A DNA stretch of 43,309 nt from Actinomycetota bacterium (GTDB lineage: Bacteria > Actinomycetota > Acidimicrobiia > Acidimicrobiales > Acidimicrobilacustridaceae). Below are positions 17,407-26,022 of the stretch, piece after piece. The notes below the pieces were generated by a model. The model worked only from the letters and a program-made list of their open reading frames with translations, did no database searches and was not told where the DNA came from. The DNA is taken from NCBI GenBank assembly GCA_026393455.1, contig JAPLAE010000106.1:1-43309 (forward strand), written 5' to 3'. How positions within the stretch are numbered: the first letter of the stretch is position 1; each line of letters begins with the position of its first letter. The position numbers and the translations under genes were made by a program.

Positions 17407-18822
17407 TCAGATTCCTTCAAGAGCTTCGACTCTTCCAGAGTCGATGGCGGCCCGCAGTTCGGCATGATCGCGTTCGGTTTGGTCGGCGTAGTCCTTTGAG
17501 AACGACACGATTGCTTTGTCGAACACATCGTTCTCTCCGAGGTACGCGCTAATAGCTATTGGATCGCCTGTGCGAGCATGAGCGCGAGCCAAGGTGACGC
17601 CACAAACCCCAGCGTAACTTCCGAGCAATGTTGGCGACATCGTCGAAACGACAGCGGAACCCTTCATGTCCCTCAACTGTCGGATGTAATAGTGTCGCTC
17701 ACGAAATCTGGTCCAACCAAGAAACATGTCACTTGCTGCCTGCATGAGCCGCTGACCCACGACAACTCGTTCACCGTGCGTTGCATACGAACTCGTACCG
17801 AGCCACGGTTCCATGACAGAACGATTGGCCTCTTTAATCTGCAGGAACAATGGATCGTCATCTTCACGATCAGCGGTACAGAGCGCGATCCAACAATGAG
17901 TTCCGACGCTACCGACGCCCACGACCTTCCGAGCGATATCGACGATTTCGAAACGTTCGAGAAGCAGACGCCTATCTTCTTGAAGGGTTTCTTTGTATCG
18001 ATCGAGCACCATATGAACTGCGTGGTAGGTCGTGAGTTCAGGAAGGTGCTCGACGATCGGAGGATTATCGGCAATTCGTCGATGTCCATCGACTACCTCA
18101 GTCAACTTGTCGAGCGCCTGCAGAGTGGTGTGGCGGCGAGCCCGCTCTACGAATTTCAACGAGCGTTTCTGTTCTTCAGTCGACGGCAACATCGGAAGAA
18201 TGCTGTGGATGTCAATCTTCGAGTACCAGACGTCAAGCTGTGATTGATCAGCCATCAGTGACATCCAGATGCGATAGGCAGCCACAGACTGAAGCGTCGC
18301 AGCAGTGGCCTCGTCAGCACTGAAGCCATTGTCGCGGGCAGCGAGCTCGACGCTCGCTGCGAGTCGCTTCACGTCCCACTCCCACGGGCCGGGAAGTGTT
18401 TCATCGAAGTCATTGACGTCGAAAAGGAGATTGCGCTCAGCTGAAGCGAATAGCCCGAAGTTTTGAAGGTGCGCGTCGCCACAAACTTGGACATCGAGGC
18501 CGCTCACTGGCGTAGGCGCAAGGTCAGCAGCCATCACCGCAGCAGCGCCTCGGTAGAACGTGAAGGGCGAAGCGACCATCCTCCCCCATCGAAGCGGAAT
18601 CAGATCTGGGAAACGGCGGCGATTTTGGTCTTCGAGAATCGCCATCGGGCTCCGACGCGAGGACGGTGCAGACCATCCCGCATGAGAAGTACGCGTCGCT
18701 ACCTTTCGACGGGACCGACCCAACTGGCGACGTTCTTCTCTTGTCATCAATTCGCCACCGGCATGCATCAGCGGGCGCAGTGGTATCGGTGAAACGGTCG
18801 CCAAACTGTCATCGAAGGTCAT
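17407..18822 (-). CDS. DUF2252 family protein
   Basis: From the ATG at 18822 the protein is 471 residues. A longer reading to 18882 would leave only 3 nt to the divergent neighbour and is unlikely. The family signature is clear: VQVCGDAHLQNFGLFAS followed by LLFDVNDFDETLPGPWEWD and VKRLAASVELAAR. These GDxHxxNF and DFD motifs resemble the catalytic and metal motifs of aminoglycoside-phosphotransferase-like kinases, so a kinase-like fold is usually inferred for DUF2252. No substrate has been firmly established, to my knowledge. The protein is soluble, with no signal peptide. A TACGGT box lies 6 nt before the ATG, again pointing to a leaderless transcript. Confidence 0.9.
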   Translation of the reverse strand: MTFDDSLATVSPIPLRPLMHAGGELMTREERRQLGRSRRKVATRTSHAGWSAPSSRRSPMAILEDQNRRRFPDLIPLRWGRMVASPFTFYRGAAAVMAADLAPTPVSGLDVQVCGDAHLQNFGLFASAERNLLFDVNDFDETLPGPWEWDVKRLAASVELAARDNGFSADEATAATLQSVAAYRIWMSLMADQSQLDVWYSKIDIHSILPMLPSTEEQKRSLKFVERARRHTTLQALDKLTEVVDGHRRIADNPPIVEHLPELTTYHAVHMVLDRYKETLQEDRRLLLERFEIVDIARKVVGVGSVGTHCWIALCTADREDDDPLFLQIKEANRSVMEPWLGTSSYATHGERVVVGQRLMQAASDMFLGWTRFRERHYYIRQLRDMKGSAVVSTMSPTLLGSYAGVCGVTLARAHARTGDPIAISAYLGENDVFDKAIVSFSKDYADQTERDHAELRAAIDSGRVEALEGI

Positions 18823-18828
18823 GGACCA

Positions 18829-18834
18829 ACCGTA
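18829..18834 (-). promoter_or_regulatory. Putative -10 box for the DUF2252 gene
   Basis: TACGGT on the minus strand ends 6 nt before the ATG at 18822. No Shine-Dalgarno is present. It lies about 40 bp from the opposing box at 18874-18879 in a 63-bp divergent spacer. Confidence 0.4.
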
Positions 18835-18873
18835 CCTGCGGTGCCGCCGTGATGACGGGCCACCACAGTTGTG

Positions 18874-18879
18874 TAAGTT
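18874..18879 (+). promoter_or_regulatory. Putative -10 box for the phosphoribosyltransferase gene
   Basis: TAAGTT ends 6 nt before the ATG at 18886. No Shine-Dalgarno is present, which suggests a leaderless mRNA. Confidence 0.4.
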
Positions 18880-18885
18880 CAAGAG

Positions 18886-19380
18886 ATGAGCGAGATGGAA
18901 GTTCTCACTTGGTCCCTGTTCGGAGATGCAGCCTTTGAACTGGCCACGATGATCGAAGACGACGGCTATCGACCCGACCTCATCCTCTCCATTGCTCGAG
19001 GTGGGTTGCCGATCGGTGGGGCACTCTCTTATTCGCTAGGCGTCAAAAATACACACGTGATGAACGTCGAGTACTACACCGGCAAGGGCGAACGCCTGGA
19101 GTTCCCAGTAATCCTTCCGCCACCGTTGACGTTGGTCGATATCGAATCTTCAAAGGTGCTCATCTGCGACGATGTGGCCGACACCGGGCACACGTTAAAG
19201 ATGGTTGTGGAACACGTTGCATCGCAGGTTGGTGAAGTTCGAACAGCTGTCGTGTACCAGAAACCGATTTCTGTCATCGATTGCACCTACGTCTGGCGCC
19301 ACACAGCTCGCTGGATCGACTTCCCCTGGTCAAACAAGTCGGCGCTCGTCAACCCTCACGAATCTGACATTCACGACTGA
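18886..19380 (+). CDS. Purine-type phosphoribosyltransferase
   Basis: The protein is 164 residues, a single type I phosphoribosyltransferase domain. The PRPP loop is VLICDDVADTGHTL (91-104) with the acidic pair D95-D96. ILSIARGGLPIGGAL earlier is the pyrophosphate loop. A hood region with WRHTARWIDFPW at the C-terminus is close to hypoxanthine/xanthine phosphoribosyltransferases (COG2236-like). It would convert a free purine base and PRPP to the nucleotide. The gene is convergent with a BMP-type importer, a family often specific for nucleosides, so a salvage link is reasonable. The exact base preference cannot be read. Confidence 0.88.
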   Translation: MSEMEVLTWSLFGDAAFELATMIEDDGYRPDLILSIARGGLPIGGALSYSLGVKNTHVMNVEYYTGKGERLEFPVILPPPLTLVDIESSKVLICDDVADTGHTLKMVVEHVASQVGEVRTAVVYQKPISVIDCTYVWRHTARWIDFPWSNKSALVNPHESDIHD

Positions 19381-19384
19381 CGAG

Positions 19385-20350
19385 TTAGCGCTCTTCACGT
19401 TCATAGGGTTTACCCAACGCTGCCGGGGCGCCAAGTTGCCTTCGTGACGCTGTATTCGAAACCACAACCAGCACCACAATGGTCATGACATACGGAAGCG
19501 CAGTGAGCAGCGCAGTAGAGATATGTATGCCGCGCGCCTGCAAGGTCAGTCCAAGACTGGAGAGGGCACCAAAAAGATAGGCACCGAGCAAGGTCAGGTC
19601 GGGACGCCAGAATCCAAAAATCACGAGTGCGAGAGCGATCCAGCCTTGGCCAGCAGTCATTCCGTCAACCCATGTCGGAACAATCATTAGCGAGAAGCAA
19701 GCTCCAGCGATACCGGCGAATGATCCTCCGAAGATGACGTGGAAATAGCGGTATCGGGAGACAGAAATGCCTACCGAATCCGCGGTCTGTGGGGATTCGC
19801 CAACAGCACGAAGATGCAGACCAGCTCGCGTTCGGAACAGATAGAACGAGGCTGCAATGACGAGCACCCACGACAAATACGTCAACAACGTCTGATGAAA
19901 AAGAATCGGACCCACCACCGGAACGTCGGTGAGGCCGAAAACGTCGATCTTTCCGAACTGCTGCTTCACCGGTGTCTGTCCAAGCTGCCAGATGCCAGCA
20001 AGGTACGACGAGAGTCCGGCCGCGCCCGCAAAAATCGTGAGCGCTAGTCCGGAGATGATCTGATTCACTCGCAGAGTGATCGTGAGAAACGCATGGATCG
20101 ACGCGCCAAGGCCAGCGGCGATCATTGCAGCCACGATCGCAAGCGGAAGCACAACAATGGCGGGCCCGCCGACATTGGTCGAGACCCACGCCGCTGCAAC
20201 TGCTCCGAGAAGCATCATTCCTTCGACGCCCAGATTTAGGACACCGCTGCGTTCGGCAAGAAGCTCTCCGAGACTCGCGAATACGAGAGGAGTGCCATAG
20301 AAAATGGCCGACGCCATGATGATGACGAAAAGGTTGTCGTTGATGCTCAT
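19385..20350 (-). CDS. BMP-type ABC importer permease, second subunit (NupQ/YufQ-like)
   Basis: This 321-residue membrane protein has about eight to ten hydrophobic helices. SLGELLAERSGVLNLGVEGMMLLGA near the N-terminus is the typical opening of branched-chain/simple-sugar-like (BPD_transp_2) permeases in nucleoside importers. It forms the channel with the permease encoded just upstream, and the start overlaps that gene by 4 nt (ATGA). It is the last gene of the four-gene operon and ends 4 nt from the convergent phosphoribosyltransferase stop, with no visible terminator. Confidence 0.93.
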   Translation of the reverse strand: MSINDNLFVIIMASAIFYGTPLVFASLGELLAERSGVLNLGVEGMMLLGAVAAAWVSTNVGGPAIVVLPLAIVAAMIAAGLGASIHAFLTITLRVNQIISGLALTIFAGAAGLSSYLAGIWQLGQTPVKQQFGKIDVFGLTDVPVVGPILFHQTLLTYLSWVLVIAASFYLFRTRAGLHLRAVGESPQTADSVGISVSRYRYFHVIFGGSFAGIAGACFSLMIVPTWVDGMTAGQGWIALALVIFGFWRPDLTLLGAYLFGALSSLGLTLQARGIHISTALLTALPYVMTIVVLVVVSNTASRRQLGAPAALGKPYEREER

Positions 20351-21474
20351 GATGCTTCCAAGACGCTCGCGCCTACAGGTGTGCGCCCCGAACGAGTGAT
20401 GCGGTAGCGAGCAAGGACTTCGCCGCCCAACGTGCAGAAAAGAATCAAACCTTGAAGTACTCCGACGAGCCCAGAGGGGAAATCAGGTCCACGGAGCGCA
20501 TATCCCGCATTCGTGATTCCACCTAGCAGCACCGCAACGAAGACAACGGCGACTGGGTTCAGTCTTGCTAGCGCAGCCACGACTATTCCGGCGTATCCGA
20601 ATCCAGACTGTTGGAGGCCTTTCGGGTCGAGCACGTGACGGAAATTACCGATATCGGCGGCGCCACCTAAACCGGCGAGAGCACCTGACAAAGCGGCAAC
20701 GGCAACCACTATTCGTGCCGGCTTCATTCCTGCGTAGCGGGCAGTGGTAGGCGCGCCTCCGACGACACGCATCTCAAAACCAAAACGCGTCTTGCGTTGC
20801 AGAACGTAGAGCCAACCAGCGATCACCATTCCAAGAACGAAACCAAACGGGACGATTATCGAACCGAAATCAAGGTTTGGCCACCAAGATCCGGTGGGGA
20901 GAATCTTGCCTTTTGGGAACACGACGCCACTGCCGGTGAGTTCTCGCCAAAAGGAATTCGAATCGAAAATGAGATACGTCGCGATAACTATTGCGACGTA
21001 ATTCAGCATCAACGAGGTAATGATTTCATTGGTCCGGAATTTGGCTTTCAGGATTCCGGGGATCAATCCCCACAGGCCTCCTCCGATTGCCCCGAAGATC
21101 ACCATCGCTGACACTGAAAGGATCCCAGGAGCGTCTGCTCCCAGTTTGAGAGCAATACCGGATCCAAAAATCGCTCCCATAACGAACTGACCTTCGCCAC
21201 CGATATTGAAAAAACCAATCCGAAAGGCAACGGCCGCGCACAAACCTGTGAACAGGAGCGGAGTAGCCGAAATCAGAGTTCCCGTAAACGCTCCCTCGGA
21301 GAGGAACGCTCGATCAAGGATTCGGCCGTAAACAGACAGCGCGTTCTGTCCCGTTGCAAACAAAACGATTGCGCCGACGAGAAGAGCGGCAAGGAACGAG
21401 CCCACTGGTACCGCCCAGGGCAACCATTTTGGGAGGTTGCTTCGAGGCTCGAGGCGAAAACCGAAGCGACTCAT
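20347..21474 (-). CDS. BMP-type ABC importer permease, first subunit (NupP/YufP-like)
   Basis: The 375-residue integral membrane protein begins with a short cytoplasmic tail followed by a helix near residue 20. FRIGFFNIGGEGQFVMGAI is the conserved permease motif of this family, and FRTNEIITSLMLNYVA is the likely coupling-loop region facing the ATPase. The start overlaps the ATPase gene by 4 nt, so the genes are translationally coupled. With the other permease it should form a heterodimeric channel for a nucleoside-like solute. Confidence 0.93.
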   Translation of the reverse strand: MSRFGFRLEPRSNLPKWLPWAVPVGSFLAALLVGAIVLFATGQNALSVYGRILDRAFLSEGAFTGTLISATPLLFTGLCAAVAFRIGFFNIGGEGQFVMGAIFGSGIALKLGADAPGILSVSAMVIFGAIGGGLWGLIPGILKAKFRTNEIITSLMLNYVAIVIATYLIFDSNSFWRELTGSGVVFPKGKILPTGSWWPNLDFGSIIVPFGFVLGMVIAGWLYVLQRKTRFGFEMRVVGGAPTTARYAGMKPARIVVAVAALSGALAGLGGAADIGNFRHVLDPKGLQQSGFGYAGIVVAALARLNPVAVVFVAVLLGGITNAGYALRGPDFPSGLVGVLQGLILFCTLGGEVLARYRITRSGRTPVGASVLEAS

Positions 21475-23015
21475 GCCGACACATCCAACTGGCCGCCCAT
21501 GAGCAGGCCTATCCGTTGCGCATCAGCATCGGCTCGATCGAATGTGTCCAAGATGCGACCTTCGTACATCACGGCGATTCGGTTTGAAAGAGCAAGAACT
21601 TCATCGAGATCTTCACTCACGAGAAGCACCCCCACCCCCGACTCGGCCGCGTCGATCAACAACTGATGCACTGTCGCTACTGCACCGACATCGAGCCCCT
21701 GACTCGGTGAGGCGATCACGAGAACTCTCGGATCTCCGGACATCTCGCGTGCGAGAAGAACCTTCTGGACATTCCCACCCGAAAGTCTTCGTGTGGGAGT
21801 TGTTTCAGAAGGAGCTCGCACATCGAACTGCTCCATAAGGTCCCGGCCTTGGGCATCTATGACTGATTGACGAATGAACGGAGGTCGCGCAAACGGCGGG
21901 CGGCGAAAATTCTTTAGCGCCATGTTCTCGGCAATTGTGAGGTCGGGAGCGAGGCCCGTGCCCATGCGGTCCTGCGGCACGTAAGAAACGCCGAGTCGAA
22001 TCGGGTGCCGGGTGCTTCCATTTTCGAGGGACTCGCCGTCGACGCGGATGGACCCCGATCCTTTACGTCGGAGTCCTGCCAAAATCTCTACGAGCTCGCG
22101 TTGTCCGTTGCCAGCAACACCCGCTACTCCTACAATCTCACCGGACCGAACAGTAAGAGACACACCATCGAGTGCTTTCAACCCGCGGTCGCCAACCGCG
22201 TGAAGTTCTTCGATCTCGAGCACCACCGATCCGACGCGAGATGAGCTCTCGACAATCGCGTGAGCGGAACGGGTCACTGATTCGACGTCTCGTCCGACCA
22301 TGAGCGATGCCAGCGCACTCACATCGTTTTCGCTCGTTGTCTCGACGCTGCGACCGTGACGCAACACCGTCACCCGGTCGGCAATCGAGGCAACTTCTCC
22401 GAGCTTGTGAGAAATGAAAACGATGCTGCGGCCACTACGGGCCATCGTCTGAAGCGTTACACCGAGTCTCTCGGATTCGAGTGGGCTGAGAACTGCAGTC
22501 GGCTCGTCAAAGATAAGAACACGAGCGTCGCGATAAAGAACCTTGATGATCTCAACTCGCTGTTGTTCACCAACCGAGAGTTGCCAAATCTTCGCTCGCG
22601 GATCGACAGGGAGATCGAATGACTCGCTGATCTCGGCGACTCGTTCCTCGATCTTCTTCAGATCGAATCTTCCGCCGACCGGATCGTGCCCTGTCCCGAG
22701 AGCGATGTTCTCGGCGACCGAGAAGGTTGGAATCAGGCGGAAATGCTGGTGAACCATGCCGATGCCTGCGGCAATCGCATCGCGTGGGGATTGAAAGTCG
22801 ACAGCAATACCTGCGACTTCCATCCACCCTTCATCGGGTCGATAGAGCCCGGTGAGGATGTTCGAAAGCGTGGTCTTCCCTGCTCCATTTTCGCCCAAGA
22901 GCGCGTGAACCTCACCGACGCGAACGTCAAAGGTGACGTCCTCGTTGGCAATGACTCCGGGAAATTTCTTCGTTACGTGAAAAGCAGCCACCGCCGGAGC
23001 GGTGGCTGCTTTCAC
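21471..23015 (-). CDS. BMP-type ABC importer ATPase with two nucleotide-binding domains (NupO/YufO-like)
   Basis: From the GTG at 23015 the protein is 514 residues. An AGGA Shine-Dalgarno lies 7 nt upstream, whereas the in-frame GTG at 23033 has none. Domain one has Walker A GENGAGKTT, signature LSVGEQQRVEI and Walker B VLIFDEPT. Domain two has a degenerate Walker A (GVAGNGQRELVEIL), signature LSGGNVQKVLL and a divergent Walker B (VLVIASPSQGLDV). This asymmetry is normal for simple-sugar and nucleoside importers. The first codons lie inside a strong hairpin (22981-23012), which may limit ATPase expression relative to the binding protein. Subunit specificity follows from the neighbouring binding protein. 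Confidence 0.94.
   Translation of the reverse strand: MKAATAPAVAAFHVTKKFPGVIANEDVTFDVRVGEVHALLGENGAGKTTLSNILTGLYRPDEGWMEVAGIAVDFQSPRDAIAAGIGMVHQHFRLIPTFSVAENIALGTGHDPVGGRFDLKKIEERVAEISESFDLPVDPRAKIWQLSVGEQQRVEIIKVLYRDARVLIFDEPTAVLSPLESERLGVTLQTMARSGRSIVFISHKLGEVASIADRVTVLRHGRSVETTSENDVSALASLMVGRDVESVTRSAHAIVESSSRVGSVVLEIEELHAVGDRGLKALDGVSLTVRSGEIVGVAGVAGNGQRELVEILAGLRRKGSGSIRVDGESLENGSTRHPIRLGVSYVPQDRMGTGLAPDLTIAENMALKNFRRPPFARPPFIRQSVIDAQGRDLMEQFDVRAPSETTPTRRLSGGNVQKVLLAREMSGDPRVLVIASPSQGLDVGAVATVHQLLIDAAESGVGVLLVSEDLDEVLALSNRIAVMYEGRILDTFDRADADAQRIGLLMGGQLDVSA
22981..23012 (-). promoter_or_regulatory. Perfect hairpin at the start of the ATPase gene (possible attenuator)
   Basis: AAAGCAGCCACCGC and GCGGTGGCTGCTTT pair over 14 bp around a TCCG loop. 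On the minus strand the stem is followed by a fourth T. The structure begins immediately after the preferred GTG start (23015) and lies 41 nt after the binding-protein stop. It codes for an Ala-rich stretch that is not conserved in the family. It could be a partial terminator, an RNA-stability element or a brake on translation. Confidence 0.6.
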
Positions 23016-23052
23016 GAATAAGTCCTGTGTCACAGTTCGGACATTATCCCGA

Positions 23053-24216
23053 TCAGCCCTTCGGGCTGCCGGTGGTGCCCTTAACGAAATAGCTCATGGT
23101 GTAAAGATCCTTCATCGTGAGGGTTTGGCCCTTCGTGATGACGGTCTTGCCATCTTGGTCCTGACGATCGGCGAGACCCCAGTACCAACCGAACGCGTCT
23201 GCCTTGCCGGCTTTGGCCTTGGTGATCTCTGCGTCCATCAAAGTCTTTGTTGCAGCAGCGACTGTCGAACCGTACGGAGCCAGACCAGCGAAGTTGTCAG
23301 CGATCGTGCCGTAGTAGTTGTTCTGCTTCCAGGTGCCATCGATGACCTTATTGAGTTCTGACAACTCGAACGGACCCCAGTTGTAGGTGCCCGCGGTCTG
23401 CCAAACGGAGCTGTACGGGCCTGACTGATCAGAGTCATAGCCGAACCACGGAAGGTTCTTGGCCTTCGCAACTTCACCCGCTGAAGGGCTGTCTTGATGC
23501 GAAAAGATAACGTCCGCACCTGCAGCGACGAGAGATTCGGCTGACTTGCGCTCAACAGCTGGGTCGAACCAAGTCTTGGTCCAAACCACGTTGACCTTTG
23601 CGGCCGGGTTCACCGACTGCGCACCAAGAGTGAACGCGTTGATTCCACGAATGACTTCGGGGATCGCGAACGGCGCAGAGACACCAATGGAGTTGTTCTT
23701 TGTCGCCTTACCAGCAGCAATACCGGTGATGTAGAGGGAATCCTCGCCGGCGCCGTAGAACTCGTTGTAGTTCGAAGCAACCTTCTGCCCAAGTGTGATC
23801 GAATCGCCAGTGGCCATTTCGAACTTCACCTTCGGATTTGCGGTTGCTGCCGCCTGCATGGCGTCCTTGAATCCATAGGACGTTGCGAAGATGACAGTGT
23901 TGCCATCCTTGATGAGGTCGTTGATGACCTGAGCAACCTCAGGACCTTCAGGAACATTTTCCTTGTAGGTCGTCTTCACCTTCGAACCGAGTTTGGTCTC
24001 TACGTATTTGCGACCGGCATCGTGTGCCTGCGTCCATCCACCATCGTTGACGGGTCCTACGTAGATCCAAGCGGCCTTAACGGTGCCGCCGCTGCTTCCA
24101 GAGGAACTGCTCTTGCTGCAGGCCGTGGCCACAAGCGAAACGACAGCGAGTACTGCAACTGCTGCGACGCCTGCGAAGCGCAAGCGACGTCGGGTATTTG
24201 ATGGCTGGGAAACCAT
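23053..24216 (-). CDS. BMP family substrate-binding lipoprotein
   Basis: The protein is 387 residues. It has an Arg-rich N-terminus, a hydrophobic signal (14-30) and a lipobox ending at Cys33 (LVATAC), followed by a Ser/Gly linker. The mature domain begins with a strand and the VGPVNDGGWTQAHDAG motif of BMP/Med proteins, which bind purine nucleosides in several studied bacteria. YNEFYGAGEDSLYITGIAAG and FSHQDSPSAGEV are family segments in the two lobes. It is anchored outside the membrane and delivers the solute to the two permeases encoded downstream. GAGGAG just before the ATG makes the start certain. Ligand identity is by family only. Confidence 0.93.
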   Translation of the reverse strand: MVSQPSNTRRRLRFAGVAAVAVLAVVSLVATACSKSSSSGSSGGTVKAAWIYVGPVNDGGWTQAHDAGRKYVETKLGSKVKTTYKENVPEGPEVAQVINDLIKDGNTVIFATSYGFKDAMQAAATANPKVKFEMATGDSITLGQKVASNYNEFYGAGEDSLYITGIAAGKATKNNSIGVSAPFAIPEVIRGINAFTLGAQSVNPAAKVNVVWTKTWFDPAVERKSAESLVAAGADVIFSHQDSPSAGEVAKAKNLPWFGYDSDQSGPYSSVWQTAGTYNWGPFELSELNKVIDGTWKQNNYYGTIADNFAGLAPYGSTVAAATKTLMDAEITKAKAGKADAFGWYWGLADRQDQDGKTVITKGQTLTMKDLYTMSYFVKGTTGSPKG

Positions 24217-24376
24217 GATCTCCTCGATGGGTAGGTGGATGGACGTGTCGGTGCCCCACGAGGGACTCCGCCCAGAGGGAACTTACTTCGGCATCGTCTT
24301 CACAAACGGCATTCAACTGTGACAATCATGTTTCGTTCTTGAGCGTTTCGCCCTGCGGCCTAAATGATGTCTCCGC

Positions 24377-24382
24377 TAACGT
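24377..24382 (+). promoter_or_regulatory. Putative -10 box for the GT87 gene
   Basis: TAACGT ends 6 nt before the GTG at 24389. The GGAG adjoining the start is too close to act as a ribosome binding site, which favours a leaderless mRNA. Confidence 0.4.
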
Positions 24383-24388
24383 CCGGAG

Positions 24389-25654
24389 GTGCCCGACTGG
24401 CTGTTTGAGTATGTGAACCCATGGACGACTCCAGCAGCCATCGTGGCCGCAATTGCCGTACTCGCTAGGGTTCTCCGGGTACGGGGTCGCACCCTTGCCG
24501 TTGTGGCCCTTTCCGCTGCGGTCGGGGTCGCCATGTGGCAGGCCTGGAAAGCGGGTCCGCCAAATGGCTTGCTTGATCTACAGATCTATACAAATTCGGC
24601 TCGTGCATGGATCAATGGCGGCTCGCTTTACGACTATCACGATCCCACGTTCCACCTTTCCGCTACCTATCCCCCAATCGGGCCTCTACTTTTCTCGGCA
24701 CTCGCGCCACTCACGGCAGATGGCCGCGAGGTGATCTACACCGCTGTGAATCTGGTTGCGCTGTTTGGATGTGCGTGGTCGGTAGCCGGGCTGGCTCGCA
24801 TCGCGCCGGAGAAGCGCTTCGAGTGGTCGGCATGGGCATTTGCGGCCTCAACAGTGACAATTCCTGTTTGGCTCACGCTGCGCCAGGGTCAAATCAATAT
24901 CTTCATTTGGCTACTTGTACTGGTCGACCTTGATGCTCTCCGCCGAAACCGCCGATTCGCGGGACTCGCAATTGGTCTGGCGACGGCGATCAAACTGCTT
25001 CCCGGACTCTTCATTGTGTGGTTAGCAGTGACGAAACGTTGGGTGGCGGCAGTTTGGGCGGTCTTCGCTGTTGGCCTAGCCACAGCCATTGGCTGGCTCC
25101 TCGCTCCAAGTGATTCGCGCAGTTATTGGACTGATCTGCTGTGGCACTCCGATCGCGTCGGCGCTCTCAACGATGCAAGAAATAATTCAACTCTCGGCGT
25201 GATTGCTCGCACGTTCGGTCCGAGTAGTGGACGAACTGCGTTGTGGCTCTGTATCGCTTCGGCGATTCTCGCCATATCTCTTGTTCGTTCGATCAAAGCT
25301 TCGAAAGCAAACGACTTCCTGGCCGTCGCCGCAATTGTCGGCTGCTCAACCGCAGCGATCAGCCCTATTTCATGGACACACCATCTGGGCTTTCTTCTCA
25401 TCGCACTCGCTGCCTTTGTCATTCAAGCGAGAACGGCTCTCGCAAAAGTTCTATGCGCAGTTGTGTGGCTTTTTCTCGTTGACCCCGCCGGCCACGGCGA
25501 TGAGCCGATCCGCTCGACGATACGAGCGCTCTTGGTGATCGGCGCGGTGTGCTTCACCCCGATACGCGCGTCTGAGGTTCCAACAGAAGCGTCAGATGGT
25601 CAAACCGAAACAGCTTCGAGGACTCGCGACACAAACTCGATGCTTCCTTCTTGA
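24389..25654 (+). CDS. GT87-like polyprenol-phosphate mannosyltransferase
   Basis: This polytopic membrane protein of 421 residues has roughly ten hydrophobic helices. LLDLQIY (Asp63) followed by GGSLYDY and a TYPPIGPLLF stretch is the signature of DUF2029/GT87 enzymes. The loop aspartate is thought to be catalytic in those mannosyltransferases. LRQGQINIFI in the middle is also typical. They use polyprenyl-phosphate-mannose to build envelope glycolipids. The last 20 or so residues are polar and overlap the end of the convergent flavodoxin gene by 55 bp, so the extreme C-terminus may be dispensable. It is a single gene between two divergent or convergent neighbours. Confidence 0.88.
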   Translation: MPDWLFEYVNPWTTPAAIVAAIAVLARVLRVRGRTLAVVALSAAVGVAMWQAWKAGPPNGLLDLQIYTNSARAWINGGSLYDYHDPTFHLSATYPPIGPLLFSALAPLTADGREVIYTAVNLVALFGCAWSVAGLARIAPEKRFEWSAWAFAASTVTIPVWLTLRQGQINIFIWLLVLVDLDALRRNRRFAGLAIGLATAIKLLPGLFIVWLAVTKRWVAAVWAVFAVGLATAIGWLLAPSDSRSYWTDLLWHSDRVGALNDARNNSTLGVIARTFGPSSGRTALWLCIASAILAISLVRSIKASKANDFLAVAAIVGCSTAAISPISWTHHLGFLLIALAAFVIQARTALAKVLCAVVWLFLVDPAGHGDEPIRSTIRALLVIGAVCFTPIRASEVPTEASDGQTETASRTRDTNSMLPS

Positions 25655-26022
25655 AGCTTGTTGCGACGGATAGCCATGCCGCCAATCACGTCTGCGCCTC
25701 GGTTACGAATGATGTTCTCGAGTTTTTCCAGGGTCTTTCCCGTTTCGATTACATACGTGCAAAACACCGCAGCACGCTTACCGATGAGAAACGGCAACTG
25801 AGAGAGACGGCCGGCGCTCGCAGGTTTCTGACCAAAGAGGAACAAACCATCGGTCCAGCTGCCCACGATCACAAGGTCGGCATCTGCAAGTGCTTGGTAA
25901 TCAACATCTGTTGTTGAACAAGCGACGGCAGAGATCCCATGCGCAACGAGCTCATCGACGATGAATCCTGCGGCCTTTTGTGTATTGCCGGTAAGGCTTT
26001 CGTAGATCACGACAGCGTTCAT
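25600..26022 (-). CDS. Flavodoxin-like protein
   Basis: I use the ATG at 26022 because GAGGAGG lies just before it; the open frame to 26079 has no support. This gives 140 residues. The N-terminal strand and FMN-phosphate loop (VVIYESLTGNTQKAA) are those of flavodoxins, with a short alpha/beta fold and a VGSWTDGLF stretch near the isoalloxazine site. It is likely a small FMN electron carrier, or a domain with a regulatory or reductase role. The 3' end overlaps the GT87 gene by 55 bp. No dedicated reductase is adjacent. Confidence 0.88.
   Translation of the reverse strand: MNAVVIYESLTGNTQKAAGFIVDELVAHGISAVACSTTDVDYQALADADLVIVGSWTDGLFLFGQKPASAGRLSQLPFLIGKRAAVFCTYVIETGKTLEKLENIIRNRGADVIGGMAIRRNKLQEGSIEFVSRVLEAVSV

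Noticed and set aside
17578-18243. Open frame of 221 codons on the plus strand opposite the DUF2252 gene
   Set aside because: It is antisense to a well-conserved gene with clear motifs, has no ribosome binding site and resembles no family.
23058-23074. Small AGCCC/GGGCT hairpin at the end of the BMP lipoprotein gene as terminator
   Set aside because: The stem is only 5 bp with no T run and lies within coding sequence; the hairpin at 22981-23012 is far stronger.
24217-24388. Possible purine or other riboswitch upstream of the BMP lipoprotein gene
   Set aside because: I looked for known aptamer motifs in this leader and found none; only a Shine-Dalgarno is convincing.
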